DNA of 64,000 nt from Malassezia japonica (GCF_029542785.1 NC_083372.1:1-64000); one strand, 5' to 3'; positions 51,587-63,476 are shown, counted from the first letter of the stretch. Numbers and translations: made by a program. Notes: generated by a model not told the origin, from the letters alone.

Positions 51587-53611
51587 TTAGACAAGGTACG
51601 AGCGGACCCTGTCGAAGCCGGGCTTGTATTTCATGTTGTTTTGGTTAACCTGCGCGTTGGTCAAACCACAGAGCAAGTCCGTGTCCCAGCTGCTAGCGAG
51701 CTGGAAGGGGTGGTGCGGGTCGTTGTTGCGGCCAAAGTCACCAATGCTCTTGGAGCCCTTGGTGTACTCGGGCCATCCGCCGCGGAAGTGGCGCAGACCG
51801 TTCTGGGGGTCCTTGACGAACTCGACGTTCGCCTCGCGGTAGGCCTGAGCAACCTTACCACGGATGTAGTTGTTGTCCGTCGTCGGCGGCAGGTTGGCGA
51901 TGGGACCAGGGTCGCTCGCCGAGGCACCCGACTCGATAAAGTGCAGCTGCTTCCAGGTGCCCCACGCGTACGGCGTGTCGCTACCGTGGTAGGTGAGCAG
52001 CTCCTTGTACTTGTCCGGCGTGTCAGGGATATAGAACGACGGGCCGAAGCGGTAGCGCCAAGTCGGAGCCACACCGTGGCGGAGGTCGGCCTGGACACCG
52101 GCCGGGCACACCCACACCTCAGCGGTGATAATGGGGCCCACGAACGGCGCAAGGTTGGCAGTGTGGATCAGGAAAGCATTACCCTCATCCTTGTTATTGC
52201 CGATGAGCATGGGGATATCGACGAACTGCTTGTTCTCCAGACGTTCGTAGTAGTTGTCAAAGGTCGTCACATGGTCAACAGCCAACGTGAACTTGGCGTT
52301 CTTCGTGAAAGAGGCCTGCATCAGGGCACTCCAAGGCTTCTGTTGCATGCAGCGGAACTGCTTGTGGTCATTCGAGGTACCACAGCCGACCTCCTGGGCA
52401 ACTAGGTTCCAGGAGCTGTTGTGTCCCTGGAAGGTGTCGCTGCTGTTCGCCAGGAAATAGCGACCGAGCGACGTCATCGAACCACTCTGAAGGATCAGAC
52501 CGTTGACCAGCTTGGCCGAAGGCTTGTTGTGGTGTGCGAAAGCCCAGTTGTCCACCGAGCAGGCACCGGTGCTCGTACCACCGATCGTGATCTTATCCGG
52601 GTCACCACCAAAGTGCGCAATGTTCTTGTGTACCCACTCGATGGCGTAGTCGATGTCCTTCAGACCGGGGTTACCACCGGTGTACTCGCCCTTACCGTCG
52701 TGCTGGTCGGGATGCAGTTGGGGCGACAGGGGGTAACCAAAGATCCAGTTACGGAAGTTGGCGCTGACGGAAATCACATCGTCCTTGCTGACGAGCGTGT
52801 CACCGCGGTACATCTCGATACGGTTCGAACCCCACTCATAGGAGCCACCATAGAAGTTCAGCCAGACAGGAGCCTTGTGCGTGCCGTTCGACTTCTTGTA
52901 GTTCTCCCAGAAGTTCTTACCCACGTAAATGTTCATGTTCAAGCAGTCCTCGCTCTGCGTGTCGTTCTTGAACACGTCGGGGCTAAGACCAAAGATCTGC
53001 ACAGCGGTCACCGACTCAGGGCTACCGTGCTGAGGGCAGCTCCAGCCGTAGTGCGTAGCGTCACGGATACCATCCCACTTGGGCGCGGGCTGCGGAGGAC
53101 GGAAACGGTTGGAGCCGGCCGTGTCGGCACCAAAAGGCACACCGAGCCACTGGTAGGCGCCCGAGGTCTCGTTCAGACGACCGCGGACCTGACCCTCGTT
53201 AGTGCGCACGACAAGGAACTCGTCGCTGCCGCTGCCCGAACCGCCAGTCTGGCTAGCGCTCGCGCTAGAGCTCGAACTCTTCGACTTGGAGCCGGACTTG
53301 GAGCCAGACTTGGAGCCGGACTTCGACGCGCTCTTTGACGCGCTGTCCGACGCGTGCGACGCGTGCGGAGAGCTCTTCGACGCGTGCGAGGAGCTGCTCT
53401 TGTGGCCAGACGACGAGCTCGACGGGTGGTTCCACTTCTCAGCCAGGCTCGTGTGGTTGATGCGACGCGCCATGTTCTGGTGGTGATGCACTGCGAGGTT
53501 GTGCGCAACGTGGTGCTCGCGCGCAGCAACATTGTTAACGTTGACAATGAGGCCAGCAAGCACCACAAAGGCGAAGAGAGCCTTCATCTTGAAGAGGCTA
53601 GCAATCGCCAT
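51587..53611 (-). CDS. Secreted type-B carboxylesterase/lipase
   Basis: A single exon of 674 residues from the ATG at 53611; the upstream frame has no further good start. A signal peptide ('ALFAFVVLAGLIVNVNNVAA') is followed by a His-rich stretch and a Ser/Lys-rich linker with KSGS repeats (about residues 65-130). The alpha/beta-hydrolase domain then begins with 'RTNEGQVRGRL' and 'GVPFGADT'. Marks of the family are 'SEDCLNMNIYVG', the nucleophile elbow 'GGTSTGACSVDNW' and a His near 'GSDTPYAWGTW'. It probably cleaves lipid or other esters outside the cell. The repeat linker may be O-glycosylated and tether the enzyme to the wall. Confidence 0.87.
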   Translation of the reverse strand: MAIASLFKMKALFAFVVLAGLIVNVNNVAAREHHVAHNLAVHHHQNMARRINHTSLAEKWNHPSSSSSGHKSSSSHASKSSPHASHASDSASKSASKSGSKSGSKSGSKSKSSSSSASASQTGGSGSGSDEFLVVRTNEGQVRGRLNETSGAYQWLGVPFGADTAGSNRFRPPQPAPKWDGIRDATHYGWSCPQHGSPESVTAVQIFGLSPDVFKNDTQSEDCLNMNIYVGKNFWENYKKSNGTHKAPVWLNFYGGSYEWGSNRIEMYRGDTLVSKDDVISVSANFRNWIFGYPLSPQLHPDQHDGKGEYTGGNPGLKDIDYAIEWVHKNIAHFGGDPDKITIGGTSTGACSVDNWAFAHHNKPSAKLVNGLILQSGSMTSLGRYFLANSSDTFQGHNSSWNLVAQEVGCGTSNDHKQFRCMQQKPWSALMQASFTKNAKFTLAVDHVTTFDNYYERLENKQFVDIPMLIGNNKDEGNAFLIHTANLAPFVGPIITAEVWVCPAGVQADLRHGVAPTWRYRFGPSFYIPDTPDKYKELLTYHGSDTPYAWGTWKQLHFIESGASASDPGPIANLPPTTDNNYIRGKVAQAYREANVEFVKDPQNGLRHFRGGWPEYTKGSKSIGDFGRNNDPHHPFQLASSWDTDLLCGLTNAQVNQNNMKYKPGFDRVRSYLV

Positions 53612-54277
53612 GGTGTTCGACAAGGGGAGGACCGGGTGCGACGCGTCTCGCGCGAAGCGAGCTATTATTTGCCGGGTGCTGAGCTCGGCACGTGCATGAG
53701 ATTTGTCGCGTAAATCTTGCAGCAGGCTGGCGTACCCTGCGCCGGCAAGGGCTCGGCATGTGGAGGCTTGGGCAACGACCAAGGGCTGCAGCAAGGATCC
53801 TCCCTTTTGACAGACCATATCACACAGTCCAGGGCTGCCCGGATTCCCATGAACGATGATCCGTAAATCTCTCTTGATTGGTTCATCATTTCCTATTTGC
53901 TAAGAAATGCTTTGATAATGAGATGGGTGTGTTAATCTCGAGAGCATCCCGTTTGGCAGTTGGATTCGCCCTCACGTCCCATAGTCGCCTAGAAGACGTG
54001 CTCCCCATGATTCATACTTTCCATGCTTTCCGCTCAGCAGCGTTTTGCCATAGCTGAGCACCGCACGCCATTAGAAAAACGCCTGCCAAAAATATTTTCT
54101 AATACCCTTTCGATGGCGTGATTTTTTGAACGCATCGTTTCATTATGCGCAGGGACAGACTCCTAAGAGGCTAGAATTTGGCCTGGGGCAGGTGTTGCGT
54201 CTTCTCTCCTGCGAAGCTTTTCCTTGCTTAAAAGCTACGCAGTAGCCCTAAGGACGCCTCTTTAAACCTTATTCCTC
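53612..54277. other. Divergent intergenic region, carboxylesterase / methionine permease
   Basis: 666 bases without a recognisable gene, AT-rich in the middle. No tRNA or repeat was seen. Confidence 0.55.
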
Positions 54278-56087
54278 ATGTCGAACGGCGTCGACATGAC
54301 AGGGGGGAATTCCCCCTTGTCTACGGATCATAAAGGCAAGATGGGAGAGCATGAAGACATTCTCCCTGAGCTTCTACCCGACTGCGGCGACGACGTCGAG
54401 GCGGCGGTGAACAGCGAAGTCCCTCAAGGTCGTCAGGTTGGTGTCATCTCGGCCATCTTCCTAATGGTGAACCGTATGCTTGGTACGGGTGCCTTTTCCA
54501 CAACCTCGACGATTCTGCAACAAAGCAACAGTGTTGGTATGAGCATTATTTACTGGGCCATCGGTGGTGTCATCGCAGGCGCTGGCTTTGCGGTGTACGC
54601 TGAGTTTGCTACCGCAATTCCCCGCAATGGTGGTGAGCTAAACTATCTACAGTACGCGTTCCGCAAGCCGTACTTCATGGTGGCCTCGATGTACGCCGCG
54701 CAGGCGCTTCTTCTGGGTCAGGCTGCTGGTAATGCCAACGCTGCAGGCCAGTACTTCATCCGTGCGGGCGGAGGTGAGACGACCGAGTGGAACTCGAAGG
54801 GTATCGGTGTTGGTATCCTGGTCGCTGCACTGATTATGCACGGCGGCTTCCTCAGGTATGGATTGTGGTTCCAAAACATCCTCGGTATCTTCAAAGTGGT
54901 CATTCTCCTTCTGATCGTCTTTGCTGGCTTTGCTGCGCTGGCGGGACGTACGATCGGCGAGGCACCGCACAACTTTGCGAATGCCTTCTCGGGCGCCAGT
55001 CAGACGCTAAATGATGGCCATATTCGGAGTGACATTTCTGGTGTGTCAGCATGCTTGTATAACGTACGTTCGACTTCCTTCTGGGACAAATACTAACACA
55101 TGACAGGCGATTTGGAGTTACGTTGGTTACTCTAACCTCTTCTATGCACTAGGTGAGGTCCATAACCCGGCGCGCACCATGAAGATCGCTGGTCCGCTCG
55201 CATTGATCGTCCTTACCATTCTCTACGTACTTGCACAGGTGGCCTACTTTGCCGCGGTGCCAATTCCCGAGATTCTGGAGAGCAAGCAAATTATTGCTGC
55301 CTCCTTCTTTAAGCATATGTTTGGTGAACGTTCGGCGCGCGCCCTGTCTGTCTTCGTGGCTCTTTCGGCGGTTGCAAATGTATTCTCGGTGCTCTTCTCC
55401 CAGGGCCGTCTGAACCAGGCTCTGGGTCGTGACAACCTTATTCCCTTCTCCAAAATGTTTGCTTCCAACCGTCCTTTCAATACCCCGCTCGCCGGCCTTA
55501 CTTGGCACATGATTGTCACACTGATTCTCATGCTTGCACCCCCGCAAGGTGATGCTTACAACTTTGTCCTGAACCTTTCCTCCTATCCGCTCAATGTGGT
55601 CAATTTGGCCGTCGGCTTGGGTCTTTGCTTGTCGTACCTTCCGCGGTCAAGTGGTCTGAAACCCAGCTGGTTCTACGACTGGAACCCACAATTCCGTGCG
55701 ACGATCCCCATCACCATTTTCTTCACGTTAGTGTCCGCTTTCTTGGTTATCGTGCCCTGGATTCCACCCACCGAAAAGGTCGATGCACAGTACACCCATA
55801 TCTGGTACGCGCTCCACGCTGGTGTGGCTCTTGCCTTCTTCGCAGGCGGTGCCCTGTACTGGTGCTGGTGGTACGTCCTCCTTCCTAGGGTTGGTCTATA
55901 CTGGCCGAACTGGTACACGCTCCGCCCCACGATGGGCCGCTACTGGCTTGAGCCTGTCGAGACCGTCATGGACGACGGTACTATCCGCACCGTTTTCGAG
56001 CGTCGCCTTCTCGATGCCAAGCAAAACGCAGACTCCGAAGCGACTGCGGAGCCTGAACCTACCCTCAGGTCTGAATCGGCGAACTAA
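54278..56087 (+). CDS. MUP1: MUP1-type methionine/amino-acid permease (APC superfamily), 2 exons
   Basis: Exons 54278-55063 and 55107-56087 (43-nt intron) give 588 residues with about 12 membrane segments. TM1 'VISAIFLMVNRMLGTGAFSTTSTIL' in parts has the GTG substrate-binding bend; 'RNGGELNYL' and, across the junction, 'AIWSYVGYSNLFYALGEVHNPARTMK' are typical of fungal L-type permeases such as Mup1. It should import methionine, and perhaps cysteine, at the plasma membrane. The long acidic N-terminus could be a ubiquitin-dependent sorting tail. Confidence 0.83.
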
Positions 56088-56416
56088 CTCTTACTTCGCT
56101 CTTTCGCCTGACCACCGTCATCATATGAAAATAGGGAAATAACTGGTATACCATGGCTATCGCAATGTCAAAATCAGACTCCATTTGTGGGCATCAAAAC
56201 TCCGCCTTCATTTAGCTCCGCGAGTGCAATGTCCGACCGCAGCCCCGAACCGACTTGGCGCGGACTTTACGCGCCTGGCACGCCATGCTCCGTGCACGGC
56301 CAGTTATTTAGTAAAACAAGTGCACGCCTCGAACCGACTGGCAAGGAATCAGATAGATAAATTGCAGATAGCCCGCCACTGAACCACGCCATTCTTCAAC
56401 TTCAGTGCCACAGTGC
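56088..56416. other. Intergenic, permease 3' flank and TRR1 promoter
   Basis: 329 bases. No gene seen. Confidence 0.5.
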
Positions 56417-57739
56417 ATGTTCCCTTCGTACTTGAGTCATTTAAGGCCGACACGACTTTCTCTGACTCTTACCAAGTGCACTACTACCAGAAAGCTCTCT
56501 TCATCGCTTTTCCATAGTCGACCCTATTCGTTGACTAACCGCGCTTATTCTTCTTCACGTACTCACACGAAGAACCAACGTCCAGCGCTAGGACCACTTT
56601 TTACTGGCGTACCAGCATCCTTTTTGTACAGCACAATGGCACCTATTAACACGGAGAACAACGACGCTCCTGCGCAGAAGATCCACAACGTGGTACGTAC
56701 GAATCGCCAAGCGTCATACTGACTGCAGGTGATCATCGGCTCCGGCCCTGCTGGTCACACGGCCGCCATCTACCTGGGGCGTGCCAACCTGGAGCCCCTC
56801 ATGTTCGAGGTACGTTACATCACGGGCCGGCTCCCGTCCCTAGAGAAGGACAGTCGTACTAACACATAATAGGGTATGCTTGCCAACGGCGTTGCTGCCG
56901 GTGGTCAGCTCACGACCACGACCGATGTGGAAAACTATCCCGGCTTCCCGGATGGCATCGGTGGTTCTGAACTCATGGAGAAGCTGCGCGCTCAGTCGCA
57001 GCGCTTCGGCACCGACATCAAGACGGAGACCATCTCGAAGGTCGACCTCTCGAGCCGTCCCTTCAAGATCTGGCGCGAATGGGCCGAGGACGAGGGTCCG
57101 ATCCTTACGCAGACTCTGATCCTGGCCACGGGTGCGCTTGCCAAGCGCATGCACCTGCCCGGTGAGGAGACCTACTGGCAGAACGGTATCAGTGCGTGCG
57201 CCGTCTGTGACGGTGCTGTCCCCATTTTCCGCAACAAGCCGCTGGTCGTGATTGGTGGTGGTGACTCTGCCTGTGAGGAGGCCACCTACCTGACCAAGTA
57301 CGGCAGCCACGTCTACGTGCTGGTCCGTCGTGACGAGCTCCGTGCGAGCAGGATTATGGCCAAGCGTCTCCTGTCGCACCCCAAGGTGACTGTGCTGTTC
57401 AACACGGTGGCCACCGAGGCGAAGGGTGACGGTGAACTCCTGACTGCTGTGCGCACGAAGAGCACCACGACCGGCGAGGAGAAGGACCTCGAGGCCAACG
57501 GTCTGTTCTACGCGATTGGCCACATCCCTGCTACCTCGGTGGTCAAGGGCCTGGTTGACCTTGACGAGGACGGCTACGTGATCACTAAGCCCGGTACTTC
57601 GCAGACTTCTGTGCACGGTGTCTTTGCCGCTGGTGATGTTCAGGACAAGAAGTACAGGCAGGCGGTTACCTCCGCCGGCACGGGCTGCATTGCTGCTCTC
57701 GAGGCGGAGAGGCTCCTTGCTGAGGAGGAGGCCGAGTAA
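56417..57739 (+). CDS. TRR1: Thioredoxin reductase, 3 exons, two possible starts
   Basis: Exons end at 56692, then 56729-56809 and 56873-57739; introns are 36 and 63 nt. From the ATG at 56636 the protein is 334 residues, the standard low-Mr TrxR length: FAD motif '[13 protein letters not shown]', redox 'CAVCDG' and NADPH motif '[10 protein letters not shown]'. An in-frame ATG at 56417 adds 73 residues with no Asp or Glu, about 11 Arg/Lys and many Ser/Thr/Leu, like a mitochondrial presequence. The first ATG has a weak context (T at -3, T at +4), the second a strong one (A at -3, G at +4). Leaky scanning could therefore give mitochondrial and cytosolic forms. The enzyme recycles thioredoxin for the peroxiredoxins and MET16. 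Confidence 0.9.
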
Positions 57740-58233
57740 AGTAGATAGTCGTACTATTGTTATGCCGCCATGGGTCTATGAGCCGCTCTTCGAAATGCGG
57801 GGTAGGCGCTTTGCTCGCGCCACACCTTTCCAGGCGCCGCGTGGATTGGCGCGCGTGGCAGTGCCCGATCCCACGCGTCACAGCCCTTCTGCTCGGCGCC
57901 GAGCTTACGCGGGGTAGATATGTGCCGGAAGCCGGTGGCAAATCAGGGACGGTTGCCGGCTTTTGTCACGTGGTACATATTCAAGAGGGTCTGCCAGCCG
58001 AAGCGACCCGTAAAGTTATCCAATCATTAAGCTCTAATTCAAAATCGAGCAGTAACCAACGGTGATGACGATATTCCTCGACCGTCATAGGCTGGGAAAA
58101 TTGCCAATCGCCTCTTCCGATTAGTGCCGCGGGTGCTTGCAGGCTGAGACTGCGCCTGCATTTTCCCGGCAGAAGAGCTACCTATCCCTCTTATAAACTC
58201 TCTCCAGCACCTGGAGGTTTTCTCTTGACCAAC
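57740..58233. other. Intergenic, TRR1 3' flank and ACO1 promoter
   Basis: 494 bases without a gene. The ACO1 TATA box lies at its right end. Confidence 0.55.
58192..58197 (+). promoter_or_regulatory. TATA box of aconitase
   Basis: TATAAA 36 bases before the ATG at 58234. Confidence 0.5.
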
Positions 58234-60639
58234 ATGCTGTCGACCCGCGCGATGCGCTCCCCCGCCCTCCGCACGGCTGCCCTCAGGGTGAATCGTGCGG
58301 CGGCCACCCGTGGTTTCGCCACTGTTGCTGAAGATGCTCCTAACCTGAACGTCGAGGACCTCAAGAAGAAGGTCGAGATGAGCGTCATCGAGTCCGGCAA
58401 GGGCTACTACCTCCCTTACGAGAAGCTCGAGAAGAACCTCGAGGTCGTCCGCGAGCGCCTCAAGCGCCCCATGACCATGTCGGAAAAGATCGTCTACGGT
58501 CATCTGGACGACCCGCACACCCAGGACATTGAGCGTGGCGTTTCGTACCTGCGCCTTCGCCCTGACCGTGTTGCCTGCCAGGACGCCACCGCCCAGATGG
58601 CCCTGCTCCAGTTCATGTCGGCTGGTCTGCCCCACGTCGCTGTGCCCACCACTGTGCACTGTGACCACCTTATCGCTGCCAGCACCGGTGGTGTTGAGGA
58701 CCTGGCTCGCGCCAAGGACGTGAACAAGGAGGTGTACGACTTCCTTGCCACCTGCACTGCCAAGTACGGTATTGGCTTCTGGAAGCCCGGCTCGGGTATC
58801 ATTCACCAGATCATCATTGAGAACTACGCCTTCCCCGGTGGTCTGATGATCGGTACTGACTCGCACACCCCCAACGCTGGTGGTCTTAACATGATTGCCT
58901 GCGGTGTTGGTGGTGCCGATGCTGTCGATGTTATGGCTGACATTCCCTGGGAGCTCAAGTGCCCCAAGGTCATTGGTGTTGAGCTCAAGGGTAAGCTCTC
59001 GGGCTGGACTTCGCCCAAGGACGTTATCCTGAGGGTCGCTGGTGAGCTCACCGTGAAGGGTGGTACCGGTGCCATTGTCGAGTACAAGGGCCCTGGTGTC
59101 TCTTCGCTCTCCGCCACTGGTATGGGTACTATCTGCAACATGGGTGCTGAGATTGGTGCCACCACCTCGGTTTTCCCCTTCAACGACCGCCAGGCCAAGT
59201 ACCTCGAGGCCACTGGCCGTAAGTCGATTGCCGACCAGGCTGCCAAGTACCAGGCCAACCTGCTGCCCGACCGTGACGCTGAGTACGACCGCCACCTCGA
59301 GATCGACCTTGACGAGCTCGAGCCCTACATCAACGGTCCCTTCACCCCCGACCTTGCCACTCCCCTGTCCAAGTTCAAGGAGGCTGTCAAGGAGAACGGC
59401 TGGCCCGAGGAGCTGCGCGTTGCCCTTATCGGCTCGTGCACCAACTCGTCGTACGAGGACATGTCGCGTTCGGCTTCGATCGCCCAGGAGGCCCTTGACC
59501 ACGGTGTGAAGGCCAAGTCGGGCTTCACCGTTACCCCCGGTTCGGAGCAGATCCGTGCCACCATCGAGCGTGACGGCCAGATGGAGACCCTCACTGAGGC
59601 CGGCGGTATGGTTCTTGCCAACGCCTGCGGTCCCTGCATTGGTCAGTGGCACCGTACCGACGTGAAGAAGGGTGAGAAGAACTCGATTATCACGTCGTAC
59701 AACCGTAACTTCAGCGGCCGTAACGACGCCAACTTTGCCACCCACGCCTTTGTTGCCTCGCCCGACCTGGTTACTGCCATGGCCTTTGCTGGTGACCTGA
59801 CCTTCAACCCCGTTACCGACTCGCTCACTGGCGCTGACGGCAAGGAGTTCAAGTTCAGCGACCCGAGCGGCCACGAGATCCCTGCCACGGGCTACGACCC
59901 CGGTGAGAACACCTTCCAGGCTCCTCCGGAGGATGGCTCGAATGTCGAGGTCATTGTCAGGCCCGACTCGGAGCGTCTCCAGTTCCTGGAGCCTTTCAAG
60001 AAGTGGGACGGCAAGAACCCCACTGATATGCCTGTTCTGATCAAGGTGAAGGGCAAGTGCACCACGGACCACATCTCGGCCGGTGGTCCCTGGCTCAAGT
60101 ACCGTGGCCACCTGCAGAACATCTCGAACAACTGTCTGATTGGTGCCACCAACATTGCCAACGACGAGACCAACAACGTCCAGAACTACTACACCGGCGA
60201 GTGGGGTGCGGTTCCCGCCACTGCCATCTCGTACCGTGACGACGGCCACCCCTGGGTTGTGATTGGTGATGACAACTACGGTGAGGGTTCGTCGCGTGAG
60301 CACGCTGCCCTGGAGCCCCGCTACCTCGGTGGCTACGCCATCATCACCCGCTCGTTCGCCCGTATCCACGAGACCAACTGCAAGAAGCAGGGTCTGCTGC
60401 CCCTGACCTTCCAGGAGTCCAAGGACTACGACCTGGTTCGCCCCGACGACCTCGTCGACCTTGAGGGTGTGACTGAGCTTGCCCCTGGCAGCGTCGTCAC
60501 CCTGGTTGCTAAGCACAAGGACGGCTCTGTGGACAAGATTCCCCTGGTTCACTCGTTCAACGAGAACCAGATCGAGTGGTTCAAGGCCGGCAGTGCCCTC
60601 AACCTGATGGCTGCCAAGGCTGCCGCCAAGCGCGCTTAA
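58234..60639 (+). CDS. ACO1: Mitochondrial aconitase
   Basis: A single exon of 801 residues from the ATG at 58234. The first 30 residues ('[21 protein letters not shown]') are a clear mitochondrial presequence. '[12 protein letters not shown]' and '[11 protein letters not shown]' provide the three Cys of the [4Fe-4S] cluster; '[11 protein letters not shown]' and '[14 protein letters not shown]' are active-site blocks. It interconverts citrate and isocitrate in the TCA cycle. Codon use is the most strongly biased in the window (GCC, GGT, AAG, CGT), showing very high expression. Confidence 0.97.
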   Translation: MLSTRAMRSPALRTAALRVNRAAATRGFATVAEDAPNLNVEDLKKKVEMSVIESGKGYYLPYEKLEKNLEVVRERLKRPMTMSEKIVYGHLDDPHTQDIERGVSYLRLRPDRVACQDATAQMALLQFMSAGLPHVAVPTTVHCDHLIAASTGGVEDLARAKDVNKEVYDFLATCTAKYGIGFWKPGSGIIHQIIIENYAFPGGLMIGTDSHTPNAGGLNMIACGVGGADAVDVMADIPWELKCPKVIGVELKGKLSGWTSPKDVILRVAGELTVKGGTGAIVEYKGPGVSSLSATGMGTICNMGAEIGATTSVFPFNDRQAKYLEATGRKSIADQAAKYQANLLPDRDAEYDRHLEIDLDELEPYINGPFTPDLATPLSKFKEAVKENGWPEELRVALIGSCTNSSYEDMSRSASIAQEALDHGVKAKSGFTVTPGSEQIRATIERDGQMETLTEAGGMVLANACGPCIGQWHRTDVKKGEKNSIITSYNRNFSGRNDANFATHAFVASPDLVTAMAFAGDLTFNPVTDSLTGADGKEFKFSDPSGHEIPATGYDPGENTFQAPPEDGSNVEVIVRPDSERLQFLEPFKKWDGKNPTDMPVLIKVKGKCTTDHISAGGPWLKYRGHLQNISNNCLIGATNIANDETNNVQNYYTGEWGAVPATAISYRDDGHPWVVIGDDNYGEGSSREHAALEPRYLGGYAIITRSFARIHETNCKKQGLLPLTFQESKDYDLVRPDDLVDLEGVTELAPGSVVTLVAKHKDGSVDKIPLVHSFNENQIEWFKAGSALNLMAAKAAAKRA

Positions 60640-60849
60640 AGGTTCCGTGTACACGCATACCGCAAGACGCTTGTCGTACTATAGATTGCAGTTTCTTCGG
60701 AATCGCTTGACTCCTATGTTTGGCATAGCGGACTCGCCACACCGCCCACGGGACCGCCGCAGGGCGGCTGGGGCGCGACTAGTTTGCCTCCACTTCACAG
60801 CCTCGTGTGGAGGAATTTCCGGCGTGGCAGACGCGTCGAGCCCTGCGCG

Positions 60850-63381
60850 ATGTCCCTGGCCGTGGACCGAGAGTATGTGGCATGATTAACGTGTAGCGCG
60901 GCAATACAGCATTTACGTATAGAATACCTGCGCAGCTGCGATGATCCGATCGTCTCGCGGGTGATTACCAAAGGGATCCCTCCCTTGCACGCCCCCGGAG
61001 AGAGCGAAAATCTGTCGCACCCCACATCCAGCGAGAGTGGGGTCTATACCAAATTTGGATCACCAAGGGGTACAAACGTGCAGAAGTACGAGGGCACAGA
61101 CGCCTACCAGGACGATGATGGAGTCGTGTTATCCTCGTCGCCGCTGCCCCCATTGGACATTGCCGCGGTCCAGCGGCTCTTTGAGGAGTACCTGCCCCAG
61201 GAGCGATGGCCGCTCGACGAGGAAGACGAAGCAAACCTTCCTGGCGTGAGCGCGCTGCATCCCTCGCCTATGGAATCGATCGGGACGCCAGGGCGCCACT
61301 CTCCTTTGGACGAAGTGCCGGCACCTTATCGCGTACAGCCGCGAAGACTGCAATACACACAGACAATCTACGGTCCACGGCAGTCGAGTATGCTTGGCAT
61401 GCGTGTATCTGGAAAGAGGCGTGCCGATACAAGCACAAGCAGCTCAACCGAGCTGTTTGGCGCCTCAGAGAGCACAGCTGTGCCAGAGTCCAGCATGCGT
61501 GGCAGCCTGGCCCGCACGCTCTTCCAGAACTCGCTGCATTACAGCCAGGCGGACCAAGGAAGTATGGAAGCGGAAAGCGTCAAGACTGTGGTGAATCCGC
61601 GTGCAAGTGACATTCATTCGACCTATTCCAAGCCAGGTCCTGCTGGTATGATACACCCTTCGCCCGACCGTGCAGCTGGGGCGAATGTCTTGTCGGCACT
61701 TGCCGATTCGGGCGGGCAACGGCGGACGACCTCGCCGCTTGTTCCCCTGAACCCATCTCGTGCAGGAATGGAGCCTATTTCGTTCCATATCGAGGCCATT
61801 GGATTTTCGCAGCAGCCGGAAGGGCTCGGTGAAAGCCTTGTTTCAGACGAGCCATCGAGCCTTGAATCGGACAGTGACGAAACACTTGCGAGTGACACGC
61901 TGTGCCCTTACATTCCAGGCTCTTTCATTATCAACCCCGTTCCCGAGAGCTCGTCGCTGGCCCAGTCCAGCAAGCGGCCAAACCGGTCACGCAAAGGGTC
62001 GGCAGCGCGCCTCGGCGAGCGGCTTCCCGGCCAGACCAGCCGCTCGCCTGCACCCGAGGATCCAGGCCGACTGATATTCCAGCGCAATGCCATCCGTCCT
62101 GCGCCACCGAACGCCTCCTTGCTGAGCTCCAAGTTTGGGTTGAACGATACGAGTCAGTCGCAGGCGCAAATCCACCTCGCGCGGTACGGTCGCGCGGGTG
62201 CAGGCGAAAGCGACGCGAATGGCATCACTATCTCGCTCTACTTCCCAAACCAGACGAGTGTCGAGGCTACGTCGCCGCTCCCTGTGCGCATTCGGAAGGA
62301 CGCCACGATGGAGGAGCTTATCGGCTACGGCCTCTTTTGCTATGTGGAAAGGCACGGCGAGCCGCCGCAACACCCCGATGCCGACGAGGAGGAGCTCGAC
62401 ATCTATCTCGAGACCACCGCATGGTCCCTGCACATGGTCGAGGACGGCGAGGTGGACGAGGACTACCCAGCCATTGACCGCTCCCTGGTCGTCGGCCGCT
62501 TTGGCGAAACGGAATTTGCGATTTGCCCAACGTCGCAGCCCCGACGTACGTATTTAATGCTCACCACAGATGCATGGCGGCGACCGGAAGAGCCGACATC
62601 GGCGGCCGATGTCCCCAACACGTTTGCCATGCAACCCTCACGCGACCGGCCTAGCGAGTCGGAACCTGATACCCTGTCGCTGCAGATCATGGTCGTCCCT
62701 ACGGCCATGGGTATGACGACCATCCGAGTCCCTCCCCGTGCGACTGCAGCCCAAGTACTTGCGATTGCATGCCGTCACTGCCTTTTGAGCGATCCCAGTG
62801 GCTATGCGCTGCTTTACCGCGATGTCGACGAGGTGATTCCTTTGGACAGGTCCGTGCGTGACTTTTACGGCCGTACGGACCTGGTGCTCGTGGAGCGGAC
62901 CACGCTCCCCCGTGCTGCGGAGGCGCCGGTGCCCTCTGCGCGACCCGCGTCGAGCATGCCCGAGCAGCCTAAGTACAAGACGGCGATGGACTTGATTTCT
63001 AACTACAAGGTACGTCATCTTACTGACGCAGGCCTATTCGGTCAGCCGGCGCCACCCCATCTCGGTTGGCCGCCATGAGCGTGTACTGACGATTGATGGC
63101 GACTGGATCCACATTATGTATGTTGCGCTGCTCATGACAGTCGTCCTGCCGAGAAGCGCATGTTCCACGCACGGTCCACGTCCTACCCCATTTCGGCCGT
63201 GCTGCAGTGCGAGCAGTATGTCCGGATGCCGAACCTATTCAAGATTGTTGCCTATCGTGAAAAAAACGCGCGATACGAAGCGCTACGACTTTGAGGCGGA
63301 CAACCGCCAGAAAGCAGGTGCGTCGCTCGACTAACCACAGAGGAAATTGTGGCCGAGATCAATCAGCTGCGGCGTCCCTAG
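60850..63381 (+). CDS. AVO1: AVO1/SIN1, TORC2 subunit, 5 exons, with an apparent +1 frameshift
   Basis: Exons 60850-60872, 60897-63009, 63032-63117, 63141-63317 and 63341-63381; introns of 24, 22, 23 and 23 nt. The N-terminus after splicing is 'MSLAVDRDAAIQHLRIEYLR'. The CRIM domain is at about 430-530 ('DATMEELIGYGLFCYVERHG', 'IYLETTAWSLHMVEDGEVDEDYPAI' in parts), then a Ras-binding-like region and a C-terminal PH domain ('YSVSRRHPISVGRHERVLTIDG' in parts). The protein scaffolds TORC2 and helps recruit AGC kinases. In exon 4 a run of seven A (63260-63266) shifts the frame; six would keep 'VAYREKTRDTKRYDFEADN' open. As given, translation stops at 63292-63294. Confidence 0.85.
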
Positions 63382-63476
63382 ATCGTGAGAGTTGTATTTC
63401 TACATATCAGCTAGCCATCGGCCTGCATGCCAGCGGGAAGATATACAGACTGGCGGCGTATCGTAGAAAGGGGCAT

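Noticed and set aside
63257..63280. Alternative 24-nt intron (GTGAAA...AAG) that would also restore the AVO1 frame
   Set aside because: It has no YTNAY motif and a poor donor, unlike all other short introns here. The one-base difference in the A run is simpler, though not proven.
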